Shown here one piece after another: positions 7,518-15,051 of a DNA stretch of 64,000 nucleotides (position 1 is the stretch's first letter; each line of letters opens with the position of its first letter). A program made the position numbers and the translations under genes. Source of the stretch: Methylotenera sp. GTDB taxonomy: Bacteria; Pseudomonadota; Gammaproteobacteria; Burkholderiales; Methylophilaceae. Under the pieces are notes generated by a model. That model was given only the letters and a program-made list of their open reading frames with translations. It was not told the DNA's origin and searched no databases. The stretch is from positions 45,969 to 109,968 of the forward strand of contig NZ_JAUXOY010000010.1 in the NCBI RefSeq assembly GCF_030684185.1, written 5' to 3'.

Positions 7518-8108
7518 ATGAAACTCACGTTAGTTCGCCATACTTCTTTAAATATCGCACCGAGTATCTGTTACGGACAAAGTGATGTCGAAGTTTCTGA
7601 CAAGTTTGACGATGAACGGCAGAAGCTGCAAATCAAGCTGGCATCATTTAGGTTTGATGCAATTTATACGAGCCCATTACAGCGCTGTCATAAGCTTGCA
7701 CAGGCGTTGTGTGCGGATGAACGCTTGGGTTTTACTGGGGCAGATATTCAGTATGATGCACGTTTAAGCGAGCTGCATTTTGGTGATTGGGAAATGAGCC
7801 CGTGGGATGCCATTCCGCGGGCAATCTTTGATAATTGGGCGAATGATTATGCCAATCTAGCCCCGCCCAATGGCGAAACGTTCTCTCAACTACGCGCGCG
7901 TGCTAAAAGCTTTGTGGAGGATGTAAGTAGCCACTCACAAGAAAAAAATCTATTGGTTGTAACGCATGGCGGCCTGATTCGCACTCTAATTGCCGAGGTG
8001 TTAAATATGCCCTTAAAGCGCTTGTTTAGAATCACCATTGACCATGCAAGCGTGACGCAATTGGAGTTTAAGGGTGAAGTACCAAAAGTTAATTTTATGA
8101 ATTTATAG
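7518..8108 (+). CDS. cobC: Alpha-ribazole phosphatase, histidine phosphatase family
   Basis: A 196-residue phosphoglycerate-mutase-like phosphatase. The catalytic histidine is in LVRHTSL near residue 8 and the second conserved histidine in LLVVTHGGLIR. An YTSPLQRCHKLA segment supplies the phosphate-binding arginine. I start at ATG 7518 because MKLTLVRHT is the normal family N-terminus; the longer open frame from 7425 would overlap cobS by 85 bp. Its place directly after cobS supports dephosphorylation of alpha-ribazole-5'-phosphate or cobalamin phosphate. Sequence alone cannot exclude another phosphatase substrate. Confidence 0.85.
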   Translation: MKLTLVRHTSLNIAPSICYGQSDVEVSDKFDDERQKLQIKLASFRFDAIYTSPLQRCHKLAQALCADERLGFTGADIQYDARLSELHFGDWEMSPWDAIPRAIFDNWANDYANLAPPNGETFSQLRARAKSFVEDVSSHSQEKNLLVVTHGGLIRTLIAEVLNMPLKRLFRITIDHASVTQLEFKGEVPKVNFMNL

Positions 8109-8119
8109 TGATATAAACA

Positions 8120-8647
8120 CTATTTAAGTTTAATTGGTAAACCCGCTGCAATAAAAGTCACATTTTTAGCTACAGTTGCTACGGCCTGATTGAGTCTGCC
8201 TTGTTCATCCTGAAATTGGCGGTTAATTTCACCGAGTGGCACAATTCCCATACCTACTTCGTTACTTACTAAGATGATTCTGCCAGAGAATGTTGGTAGC
8301 AGCAGTAAGAATTGGTCTCGCTCTAATTGCCAGCTACTGTCCTTTGGCGGATTGCAGTCAGGGCATATCCACTGCGCCAGCCATAAGGTCAGGCAGTCCA
8401 CAATCAAGTATTGATTGCTTGCAGCCAAGTCTGCAAGTGTTTGTGTAAGGTGGTGCGGCTCCTCTACCAGCATCCAGTGAACAGGACGCCTATTTTTATG
8501 ATGTTGTATACGCGCTTTAAATTCATCATCATAGACTTGAGCGGTGGCTATATAAGTTACTGGCAGGTTACTCTCATTGGCTAGTTTTTCAGCATAAACG
8601 CTTTTACCAGAACGTGCGCCGCCTAATATTAGTGTGATGTTGTTCAT
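8120..8647 (-). CDS. cobU: Adenosylcobinamide kinase/guanylyltransferase
   Basis: A 175-residue bifunctional enzyme that phosphorylates adenosylcobinamide and then forms adenosylcobinamide-GDP. The P-loop GGARSGKS is at residues 9-16. The kinase histidine lies in FKARIQHHKNRRPVHW. The segments LIVDCLTLWLAQ and ILVSNEVGMGIVPLGEINRQFQDEQGRLNQ are characteristic of the family. The gene converges with cobC, 11 bp between stops. It supplies the GDP-activated substrate for CobS, so the two transcription units act in one pathway. It is separated from btuM by a terminator. Confidence 0.95.
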   Translation of the reverse strand: MNNITLILGGARSGKSVYAEKLANESNLPVTYIATAQVYDDEFKARIQHHKNRRPVHWMLVEEPHHLTQTLADLAASNQYLIVDCLTLWLAQWICPDCNPPKDSSWQLERDQFLLLLPTFSGRIILVSNEVGMGIVPLGEINRQFQDEQGRLNQAVATVAKNVTFIAAGLPIKLK

Positions 8648-8684
8648 TATAGCCTCGTGTAAATAGCACTATAAAATGTGCGTA

Positions 8685-8717
8685 AAAAAACCGCGTTAGA
8701 AATTAAATCTAACGCGG
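8685..8717 (-). terminator. Intrinsic terminator of the btuB-btuM operon
   Basis: A perfect 10-bp stem (8692-8701 with 8708-8717, 6-nt loop) is followed on the minus strand by seven T residues. It ends transcription from the cobalamin transport operon before cobU. Confidence 0.9.
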
Positions 8718-8739
8718 CTCTATCAAAAATTAAAACCAA

Positions 8740-9321
8740 TTATGCGACGTTGTTAGTGTGTGATTTAACAAAATCTAGTTTTGGTAAAGTTTTAGCCAAA
8801 GCCCAAAAAGCCACCAAATACATCGCAGTGAAAGCCATGTAACTTGGCAAATAATTCCAGCCATATTGCATGGTTTCAATTAAGCCGTTATTTGGGAAGC
8901 GGCCTGAAAATAAATAATAAGTTTGCGTAGAAATTACAAACGCTAGAAATGTTGCAACTAAGCCAGCAAGTGCAAATTTAAGTGCATCTAAGCTATTTGC
9001 TTGTTTGCTTAACCACAAGCCCGCAAGCCACATCACCGCGTAAGTCGGCAACATGCCCCAGTACCCATCAGTCAGGCAGAATGCCTGAAAGCTATCAATT
9101 GCAGCGGCACCAAAATCAATGGCAGTGGCCAGCACCACGAACAATGCAAACCATGCCGCTTTTCTTAAATACAAACCACCGATTAACAGCAAAGCTAAAC
9201 TTGCATCTGGCAGTGAAACGCTGGTTAGCACATGGCTACCGCGTGTCAATAGCATGAAGAACGCAATTGCAGTTGCAATCAATAGCGGTTTGGTATAAGT
9301 CGTTTTGTTGGATTCTTCCAT
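8740..9321 (-). CDS. btuM: BtuM-like cobalamin transporter
   Basis: A 193-residue membrane protein with about six hydrophobic helices. I start at ATG 9321 because GGAG lies 7 nt upstream; ATGs at 9333 and 9378 are alternatives. The pattern RGSHVL, LPDASLALLLIGGLYLR and FCLTDGYWGMLPTYAVMWLAG fits the BtuM family of solitary, ECF-S-like B12 transporters. In the characterised Thiobacillus denitrificans BtuM, a cysteine near residue 80 ligates cobalt. Here a single candidate, Cys82, sits in the equivalent place. The gene lies 78 bp behind btuB, within the riboswitch-controlled unit. The family assignment is from memory of the pattern plus context. Confidence 0.72.
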   Translation of the reverse strand: MEESNKTTYTKPLLIATAIAFFMLLTRGSHVLTSVSLPDASLALLLIGGLYLRKAAWFALFVVLATAIDFGAAAIDSFQAFCLTDGYWGMLPTYAVMWLAGLWLSKQANSLDALKFALAGLVATFLAFVISTQTYYLFSGRFPNNGLIETMQYGWNYLPSYMAFTAMYLVAFWALAKTLPKLDFVKSHTNNVA

Positions 9322-9399
9322 TTTTTTCTCCATTACAAAGCTTGCTATGTACTTAATTAAAACGTAAGGGTGCATCATAACATTTTTACACCCTTTAGA

Positions 9400-11268
9400 T
9401 TATTCTGGCTGATAACGAATATTGACAAATAAATTAGCTCCTGGCGTGTTGTAGGCCTCACCACCAAAATCTAAAGCAAGTGCATATTCTTTATCTAAAA
9501 TATTATTGGCACGTGCTTGCACTGACCAGTCTTTAGCGAATTTATAGTCTACTGTGGCATTGAGCAATACGTAGCCACCTAGAGATTTGCTATTCGTTGA
9601 ATTATTGTAGCGAATAGATGATGCAATGGTTTCCGCCCCAAACCGCCAATCACCCAGTGTGTAATTGGCATAGAGGCTAGCATGTCGATTAGCACGGCGC
9701 ACCAATAACTTATCGAGTTTTTCGTCTTTAGGTGACTGAATATCAATGCTGCCGCCCATATTTAGATTGTCAAAGTGTTGATTGGCGCTCAAGCTTAAGC
9801 CATCGATGCGTGCTTTGTTGATGTTCATGACATTAAAAGCATCGTCATAACCAATTAAATCTCTCACTTTTTGGTGATATATCGTGGCAGATGCAGAGGT
9901 GTTATCCGCTTGGTAACGTAAACTCGCCTCAATATTGCGTGATAGCTCAGGTTTTAAGTTTGGGTTACCAAAAAAGGGGTAATACAAATCATTAAAAGTA
10001 GGGGCTTTAAAAGCCGTGCCATAACTGCCAGTGATGCGCCAATTCGGGTTGATTTTATAACCATAACCTAAGCTGCCAGTGTTATGGCTACCAAATTGTG
10101 AGTTGCTGTCATGGCGAGCGCTAAGTTGCAATGAATGCGCATCGTAATTGAGTAAGTAACTGGCCACAAAGCCATCATTATCTCGCTCTGCAACCGTATA
10201 GCTGACGCTTGAGTTTACATTTTGATTTAAATTATCGTAAAGCAAGGTTAGCGTCCCAATCGGTAATTTAAAATCATTTTGCCAGCTTAATTGAAATTGT
10301 CTTGTTTTATAAAAGTCACCACCAGTAACGCTACCAAAATCAAATGTTCTACTTTCATCCACACCTTCACCAATGCGTACTTTTGATAGCCAAAAATCCG
10401 TAAATTGATTGTTGCTAAACACTGAAAAACTGTATTGTTTAGAATCCGTTTTACTATCAAATTTTTGAGTAATACATTCAAAAGTGACAGGGTCAGAAGT
10501 AGGACAACTGTTATCAAAATGTACACGTCCATCGCTATGTAAAAGTTGCAAGCCAATTTCATGTCCCACTTCAATTTGATGCGAAACTTTGCCAGAGAAA
10601 GCTAAATTTCGGTAAGTGTCTTTATCGTTATAGTCTTTGTTTTTGGTGTTAATTGCTGAAAAGCTATTGGTATCCAAGCTAGAAACATTTAAAGCAAAGC
10701 TTGTATCGCCCACGCTGCCGCTTACGCCAGCATTTGCGCGTTTGGTATTGTATGAACCATAACCTACGTTTCCGTTAAATTTAACCGCTCCTTCACCTTT
10801 TTTAGTGAAGATTTGTATCACACCGCCAATCGCATCTTGCCCATATAGGGTAGATGCTGGACCGCGTAAAATTTCTATTTTTTCAATTTGACCAAGTGGC
10901 AAGTTTTCAAAGGCAGTAGTTCCTAAAGTAGCTGAATCCACACGCATGCCATCAATCAGCACCACAACATGGCTTGTATTAGTGCCGCGAATAAAAACGC
11001 CAGAAGCCGTGCCAGCACCCCCGCTGCTGCTTATTTCAATACCAGCTTGGTGCGCTAGTAATTCAACTAAAGTTGATTGACCTGCACGTTTAATTTCTTC
11101 TTGATCAATTACCGTGACATCGGCAATTACACTTTCGCGTGTTTGTGGGACACGTGAAGCAGTGACAACAACATCATCCAAGTTGATATCTTCAGCAGCA
11201 AAAGTAGGCGTAGTAAAAGCCAAGCCTATCAGGCTGGCAGACATAAGTTTTATTCTGGATTTTTTCAT
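9400..11268 (-). CDS. btuB: TonB-dependent cobalamin receptor
   Basis: A 622-residue outer-membrane receptor. ATG 11268 is preceded by an AGGG ribosome site and starts a Sec signal peptide ending at TFAAED. A TonB box is seen in DDVVVTASR. The plug domain has VLIDGMRVDS and EILRGPASTLYGQDAIGGVIQI, followed by the beta-barrel, which ends in FVNIRYQPE. The size fits BtuB (about 600 residues). A cobalamin riboswitch precedes it and a BtuM-like gene follows, which settles the substrate better than the protein alone. Expression should fall when adenosylcobalamin is plentiful. Confidence 0.92.
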   Translation of the reverse strand: MKKSRIKLMSASLIGLAFTTPTFAAEDINLDDVVVTASRVPQTRESVIADVTVIDQEEIKRAGQSTLVELLAHQAGIEISSSGGAGTASGVFIRGTNTSHVVVLIDGMRVDSATLGTTAFENLPLGQIEKIEILRGPASTLYGQDAIGGVIQIFTKKGEGAVKFNGNVGYGSYNTKRANAGVSGSVGDTSFALNVSSLDTNSFSAINTKNKDYNDKDTYRNLAFSGKVSHQIEVGHEIGLQLLHSDGRVHFDNSCPTSDPVTFECITQKFDSKTDSKQYSFSVFSNNQFTDFWLSKVRIGEGVDESRTFDFGSVTGGDFYKTRQFQLSWQNDFKLPIGTLTLLYDNLNQNVNSSVSYTVAERDNDGFVASYLLNYDAHSLQLSARHDSNSQFGSHNTGSLGYGYKINPNWRITGSYGTAFKAPTFNDLYYPFFGNPNLKPELSRNIEASLRYQADNTSASATIYHQKVRDLIGYDDAFNVMNINKARIDGLSLSANQHFDNLNMGGSIDIQSPKDEKLDKLLVRRANRHASLYANYTLGDWRFGAETIASSIRYNNSTNSKSLGGYVLLNATVDYKFAKDWSVQARANNILDKEYALALDFGGEAYNTPGANLFVNIRYQPE

Positions 11269-11479
11269 TGTATTTTCCCTAACCCGCACGCGACCCCGCG
11301 TGTAGATTCTTAGAGACTTAATTTTTTAAGATTTAGCTTAAGTCTTGTTTGTAAATCTAGGGGACACAGAAGAATGCAATAAAAAAGAAAGCGCGGTACG
11401 AAAGTACAATACATAAAGCGCAGCCTTTGTTTACCGTCACCCCGCGGTATTTCCTAGCGTGCCTTAACATAAGGCGTTG

Positions 11480-11745
11480 TTTTTAGGCCGGTCTCCGGGC
11501 TTGCGAGCGTTGGTGTTTAAACTAAAAATAGTTTTAAAACCCACTGGTTAGCGCCTTCCCAAGTCTCACCTTTTTCTAAGGTTTAACTCAGTGGCATATT
11601 GCAAAACCATTTGAATAAATCAAAAGCTCACTTACCGTTGCGGGGGCAGCATAGGACTAGTTAATGCTTTATTGGCTAAAGCGGTAACGCACCTATTTCC
11701 CAGTTTCACCTTGTTTGTAGAAAACAAACTTGGCACCTAACAACA
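11480..11745 (-). ncRNA. Cobalamin riboswitch
   Basis: Reading the minus strand 5' to 3', the conserved elements appear in order: AGGTGCC (near 11737), GTGAAACTGGGAA, GCTGCCCCCGCAACGG, GCCACTG (11589-11595 on plus), GGGAAGGCG, and the B12 box AGCCCGGAGACCGGCC (11485-11502). Downstream, a GCCTTA/TAAGGC hairpin and a T-rich stretch after GTACCGCGC could form the expression platform before btuB at 11268. The switch normally turns the operon off on binding adenosylcobalamin. Confidence 0.95.
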
Positions 11746-11879
11746 AGTGCGAATTATAGCGGTTATTTTTAGGACTAAATGAAATTTTTTGCAGGACAAT
11801 TTTTATAACATATTGTAATACTTTGAAAAATACGCGTTAGCTATTGACTACAATCAATTTTTTCAATTATAGTGGTCAC

Positions 11880-12068
11880 ATGGATGCGGACTTAAAAGCG
11901 TTAGAAGAAAAATTATCTGGCTTAATTTCATTGTGTAGTGATTTACGCAGTGAAAACGCACAGTTACGCCATGATTTAAATGCTACGCAAAATGATGCTG
12001 CGTTATTAAAAGCCAATATGGCGCAAGCCAGCGAGCGCATTGAGGCTTTAATTGAGCATCTGCCCTAA
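11880..12068 (+). CDS. ZapB-like small coiled-coil protein (TIGR02449 type)
   Basis: A 62-residue protein that is almost entirely coiled coil: DLKALEEKLSGLISLCSDLR, then ENAQLRHDLNATQNDAALLK. I start at ATG 11880 (MDADLKALEEK) because the family begins there; the longer frame from 11844 has an atypical tail. It is followed by zapA after 32 bp. The small protein before zapA in many proteobacteria is a ZapB-like Z-ring factor; its role here is inferred from size, coiled coil and position. Confidence 0.8.
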   Translation: MDADLKALEEKLSGLISLCSDLRSENAQLRHDLNATQNDAALLKANMAQASERIEALIEHLP

Positions 12069-12100
12069 TGGTTATATCTAGTCCAGATTGAGTAAAAACA

Positions 12101-12394
12101 ATGAGCGAAATTAAAGGCGTTGATGTCAATATCATGGGGCGGGATTTTACGGTATCCTGTACCGATGAAGAGCGCCCGGGATTAATTAACGCAGTTAATT
12201 TTTTAGACAAAAAAATGCGCGATATTCGCGATAGCGGCAAAATCATTGGTGTTGAGCGTATCGCAATTATGGCGGCACTTAATTTGGCGCATGAGCTTTT
12301 AAATAGTAAAAGCGGTAATGTCGATGTTGGTGACTTCAAACGTAGAATTACGAACATGCAAGATCAAATTGATAAAGTGTGTGCAATAAAATAA
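12101..12394 (+). CDS. zapA: Cell division protein ZapA
   Basis: A 97-residue cytoplasmic protein that bundles FtsZ filaments at the septum. The N-terminal globular part has VDVNIMGRDFTVSC and EERPGLINAVNFLDKKM, and the ERIAIMAALNLAHELL segment leads into a C-terminal coiled coil (FKRRITNMQDQIDKV). Length and pattern match ZapA. A ZapB-like gene precedes it and the 6S RNA gene follows, the order found across beta- and gammaproteobacteria. Confidence 0.93.
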   Translation: MSEIKGVDVNIMGRDFTVSCTDEERPGLINAVNFLDKKMRDIRDSGKIIGVERIAIMAALNLAHELLNSKSGNVDVGDFKRRITNMQDQIDKVCAIK

Positions 12395-12491
12395 ATTTTT
12401 AAAATGTCATCAAAGTGCCAATTAAAAATAGTAGAATCATCTCAATCGCTTCAGGTTTTTAGGCGAAAAATAAAAATCCCAGTTTTAAAGT

Positions 12492-12712
12492 TTGTTCTCT
12501 GCGGTGCGGTTTAAGCTAATAATTCCTTGAACTAGTTTATAGCATCGGTTTTGGTCATTCGAGTTGTTGTGTGCGCGCCCCCTTTAATCCTTCTTGGGTT
12601 GGGTGTTCTTTTAAGAACCTCTTGGCGGGTGTACCTAATGCGCTCTAGGCTGTTACCACTTGAGCCTTTTTGGTTCAGGATGCTGGCTTAGGCTATATCC
12701 GTGGAGAACTCC
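12492..12712 (+). ncRNA. ssrS: 6S RNA
   Basis: The non-coding 355-bp gap after zapA holds a long, imperfect, mostly self-complementary stretch. Its closing stem pairs GTTCTCTGCGG (12494-12504) with CCGTGGAGAAC (12699-12709). Position directly downstream of zapA is the conserved genomic site of ssrS, and an internal unpaired bubble with flanking irregular stems fits the promoter-mimic fold that sequesters sigma-70 RNA polymerase. At about 220 nt it is somewhat longer than the E. coli RNA. The ends are approximate. Confidence 0.8.
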
Positions 12713-12749
12713 CCGTTCCATTCCGTATTAAAATTGATACGTTGTCTGA

Positions 12750-13121
12750 TTATCTCAATTCGTGATACTTCAAATCAGCCAGGCTCACAATTTCCAAACA
12801 TTTTGCATGGCAGGCTTCCAGTATTACTGGTGGTGCAAAGCCTGCTTCTGAAGCTTCAAGCCAGCGTGCCGCGCACACGCACCAGCGGTCGCCCGCTTTC
12901 AGGCCGTCAAAGCCATATTCAGGATGTGGCGTGCTTAAATCGTTACCCCTTGAGATTGAAAATGCTAAAAATTCATCAGTCATTTGCGCGCAAACGGTGT
13001 GGCTACCCGCGTCATTAGGGCCAGTTTCACAGCAACCATTACGCATAAAACCCGTGAGTGGGTTCATGCTGCATACTTGCAATGCTGTACCAAGTACGTT
13101 TCTCTCTTGTTGTTTTGCCAT
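12750..13121 (-). CDS. DUF2237 family protein
   Basis: A 123-residue cytoplasmic protein of unknown function. The family's conserved blocks are all present: RNVLGTALQVCSMNPLTGF, RNGCCETGPNDAGSHTVCAQ, MTDEFLAFSISRGNDLSTP, and the GLKAGDRWCVCAARW motif with paired cysteines. The many conserved cysteines and histidines suggest metal binding or redox chemistry, but this is not established. It converges on the 6S RNA gene and is divergent from the EVE gene. Confidence 0.88.
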   Translation of the reverse strand: MAKQQERNVLGTALQVCSMNPLTGFMRNGCCETGPNDAGSHTVCAQMTDEFLAFSISRGNDLSTPHPEYGFDGLKAGDRWCVCAARWLEASEAGFAPPVILEACHAKCLEIVSLADLKYHELR

Positions 13122-13194
13122 TTCTAACCCTCTACTTAGAATTATTTATAGATTATCATACGGTTTAATGTTGAATTTAGAAAAGGTAAAAAAT

Positions 13195-13656
13195 ATGCGT
13201 TACTGGCTAATGAAGTCTGAGCCTACAGATGTCTCGATTGATGATTTAGCAGATTTTCCGAATCAATCTGTGGATTGGTATGGCATTCGTAATTACCAGG
13301 CACGCAATTTTATGCGTGATCAAATGAAAGTGGGCGATGGTGTGTTTTTTTACCACTCAAATTGCGATGTACCAGGCATTGCCGGTATCGCAGAGGTCAG
13401 TAAGTTAGCGTATCCAGACCGATTGCAGTTTATAAAAGGTCATAAATATTACGATGAAAAAGCTACACCGGAGAATCCACGCTGGCTTAATGTTGATGTA
13501 AAGCTGGTGCGTAAAACACGCTTGCTTAGCCTAAAAGAGTTGCGTGAATATCCTGAGTTAGTCAACATGCGAATATTGCAACGTGGTAACCGTTTGTCGA
13601 TTACGCCCGTAGACCCAAAGGAATGGGAGTTCATTTTGGGTCGACTTGAAATATAA
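13195..13656 (+). CDS. EVE domain protein
   Basis: A 153-residue single EVE domain (PUA/YTH-like fold, relatives of human THYN1). I start at ATG 13195 because MRYWLMKSEPTDVSIDDL is the canonical family start; the open frame to 12931 overlaps the DUF2237 gene antisense. The aromatic-cage region includes VDWYGIRNYQARNFMRDQMKVGDGVFFYHSN. EVE domains are thought to bind modified bases in nucleic acid. No partner restriction or toxin gene is adjacent, so this is the housekeeping stand-alone type. Confidence 0.93.
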   Translation: MRYWLMKSEPTDVSIDDLADFPNQSVDWYGIRNYQARNFMRDQMKVGDGVFFYHSNCDVPGIAGIAEVSKLAYPDRLQFIKGHKYYDEKATPENPRWLNVDVKLVRKTRLLSLKELREYPELVNMRILQRGNRLSITPVDPKEWEFILGRLEI

Positions 13657-13720
13657 AACATCCATAAAAAATGGGATTTTATTCTAGGATAATTAAATAT
13701 TATCAAGGTGGAGTAATAGA

Positions 13721-13745
13721 AAAAGCCCCGAAATTCGGGGCTTTT
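13721..13745. terminator. Bidirectional intrinsic terminator
   Basis: A perfect GCCCCGAA/TTCGGGGC stem is flanked by AAAA on the left and TTTT on the right, so it works on both strands. It separates the convergent EVE gene and the beta-propeller gene. Confidence 0.9.
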
Positions 13746-13761
13746 CATAATTCGTTACAAA

Positions 13762-14832
13762 TTACTTAATTGCGGTATCTAAGCTACCCATACTTTTAGG
13801 GTAAGTCACTACACCCCAAGGTAATTTTTTATTTTCAATTTGTTGTGTTACTTCCAGCTTTTCTGAGTCAATCAAAAAAATTGCATCTGATTTACCGCAA
13901 GCCAGCAAAATTTCTTTGTCATCTGGAGTAAATGTAAAGTGCCAGCAGCGATTGCCTGTAGGGATGTCCTTAATCTTCTCATAAGTTTTTGCGTTGTAAA
14001 CTTCTAATGTTTTGGCTTTATTGGCTGCTACAAAAATGCGCTCGCCCTTGCGGTCATAGGCAATGCCATAAGGCGTGGCGCCAGTATCAACTGTACGTAA
14101 AACCTTAAAGTTTTTATTCATCACCATAAACTTGTTGCCGTACTCTAGCGTAGCTAGGTAGGTTTTACCGTCGGGTGATACTTTAATGCCACGTGGTCTG
14201 TCGCCATATTGATGGGTTTTAATGGTTTTAAGCAGTTTTCCCGTTTTAATATTGTGAACAGTGACGGTGTTGTCCGCTTCGTTTGTGATAACCAGTTGCT
14301 TACCATCTTTGCTAAACTCAATGCCTTCAGTTTCTGGGCCGCCGGTAATTTCACGAATTTTTTTGCCTAGTTTCAAATCAATAATGCCAATACGCGCAGG
14401 CTCTTTGTCATCGTCGTCATCTTCTTTTGCGGCTGCCAAAGCTTCAGCAGAACCTGGTGTAGGAGGAGGGCCACCTTTTGCGCTTGGCTCATAAGATACA
14501 AAGGCAAAATTTCCACGAATTCGAACAAACTCAGGATTTTGACCGACTTTAATTTGATTCAAAACCTCGCCTGTTGCTGTATCAATAATCGAAACACTGC
14601 CATTTTCACGCGTGGCAACCACTAATAGTTTTCCGTCATCGCTTACTGCCAGTCCTCTTGGGCCCTCAGCCTTTACGTCTATGGTGCCAGTAGACTTTAA
14701 TGTATTTAAGTCAATCACAGACACGCCGCCATCTTGATTGGAAACATACGCTTTACCGCGGTCTTCCGCGTTAGCGTTCATACCAACAGTCATGCTGACC
14801 AATGCGGCAGCTACCAAATGCGTTAACTTCAT
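13762..14832 (-). CDS. Periplasmic YVTN-type beta-propeller protein
   Basis: A 356-residue secreted protein. The signal peptide is cleaved near NANAED. It then has about seven repeats of the YVTN type, seen as KAYVSNQDGGVSVIDL, GLAVSDDGKLLVVAT, GIKVSPDGKTYLA and IFVAANKAKTLEVYNA, forming a beta-propeller. Between two blades there is a Gly/Pro-rich and strongly acidic insertion (GGPPPTPGS, then EDDDDDKEP) that could bind a cation. Propellers of this kind often accompany quinoprotein dehydrogenases or cytochromes in the periplasm, but no such gene is adjacent. The substrate or partner is unknown. Confidence 0.8.
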   Translation of the reverse strand: MKLTHLVAAALVSMTVGMNANAEDRGKAYVSNQDGGVSVIDLNTLKSTGTIDVKAEGPRGLAVSDDGKLLVVATRENGSVSIIDTATGEVLNQIKVGQNPEFVRIRGNFAFVSYEPSAKGGPPPTPGSAEALAAAKEDDDDDKEPARIGIIDLKLGKKIREITGGPETEGIEFSKDGKQLVITNEADNTVTVHNIKTGKLLKTIKTHQYGDRPRGIKVSPDGKTYLATLEYGNKFMVMNKNFKVLRTVDTGATPYGIAYDRKGERIFVAANKAKTLEVYNAKTYEKIKDIPTGNRCWHFTFTPDDKEILLACGKSDAIFLIDSEKLEVTQQIENKKLPWGVVTYPKSMGSLDTAIK

Positions 14833-15010
14833 GCTTTATTTCTCCTTAGGGATGATTGTTGCTGCTTCATTTTCTGTTGTTTGGGCATGCTAAATAAATT
14901 TAGGTTCAATTCGTTGCACTCGTCGTAATGAGTGGTAAAGGTTAAGCAAAAATCATACTCATATTTTAGTCTATGAAAATCATATGGTTGGGTTTGATAG
15001 CATAATAATT

Positions 15011-15050
15011 TTGGCTGTATATAACCACCAACCTGGTTGTATACAGCCAA
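15011..15050 (-). terminator. Long hairpin behind ilvA, probable terminator
   Basis: Arms 15011-15027 and 15034-15050 pair over 17 bp with one mismatch around a 6-nt loop, 1 bp after the ilvA stop. The following minus-strand sequence AAAATTATTAT is only weakly T-rich, so it may act as an mRNA 3'-end stabiliser as much as a terminator. The rest of the 219-bp gap to the propeller gene holds no convincing gene. Confidence 0.6.
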
Positions 15051-15051
15051 T

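Noticed and set aside
8105..8123. Hairpin between the cobC and cobU stops as a terminator
   Set aside because: The stem is only 6 bp of AT-rich sequence with no solid T-run; it may contribute but cannot be called with confidence.
12701..13018. A 105-codon plus-strand frame starting in the 6S RNA region
   Set aside because: It runs antisense to the well-conserved DUF2237 gene and starts inside the closing stem of 6S RNA.
14829..15050. A 73-codon minus-strand open frame between ilvA and the propeller gene
   Set aside because: It is built largely from the ilvA hairpin and low-complexity Gln/Lys codons, overlaps the propeller start by 4 bp and has no ribosome site or recognisable pattern.
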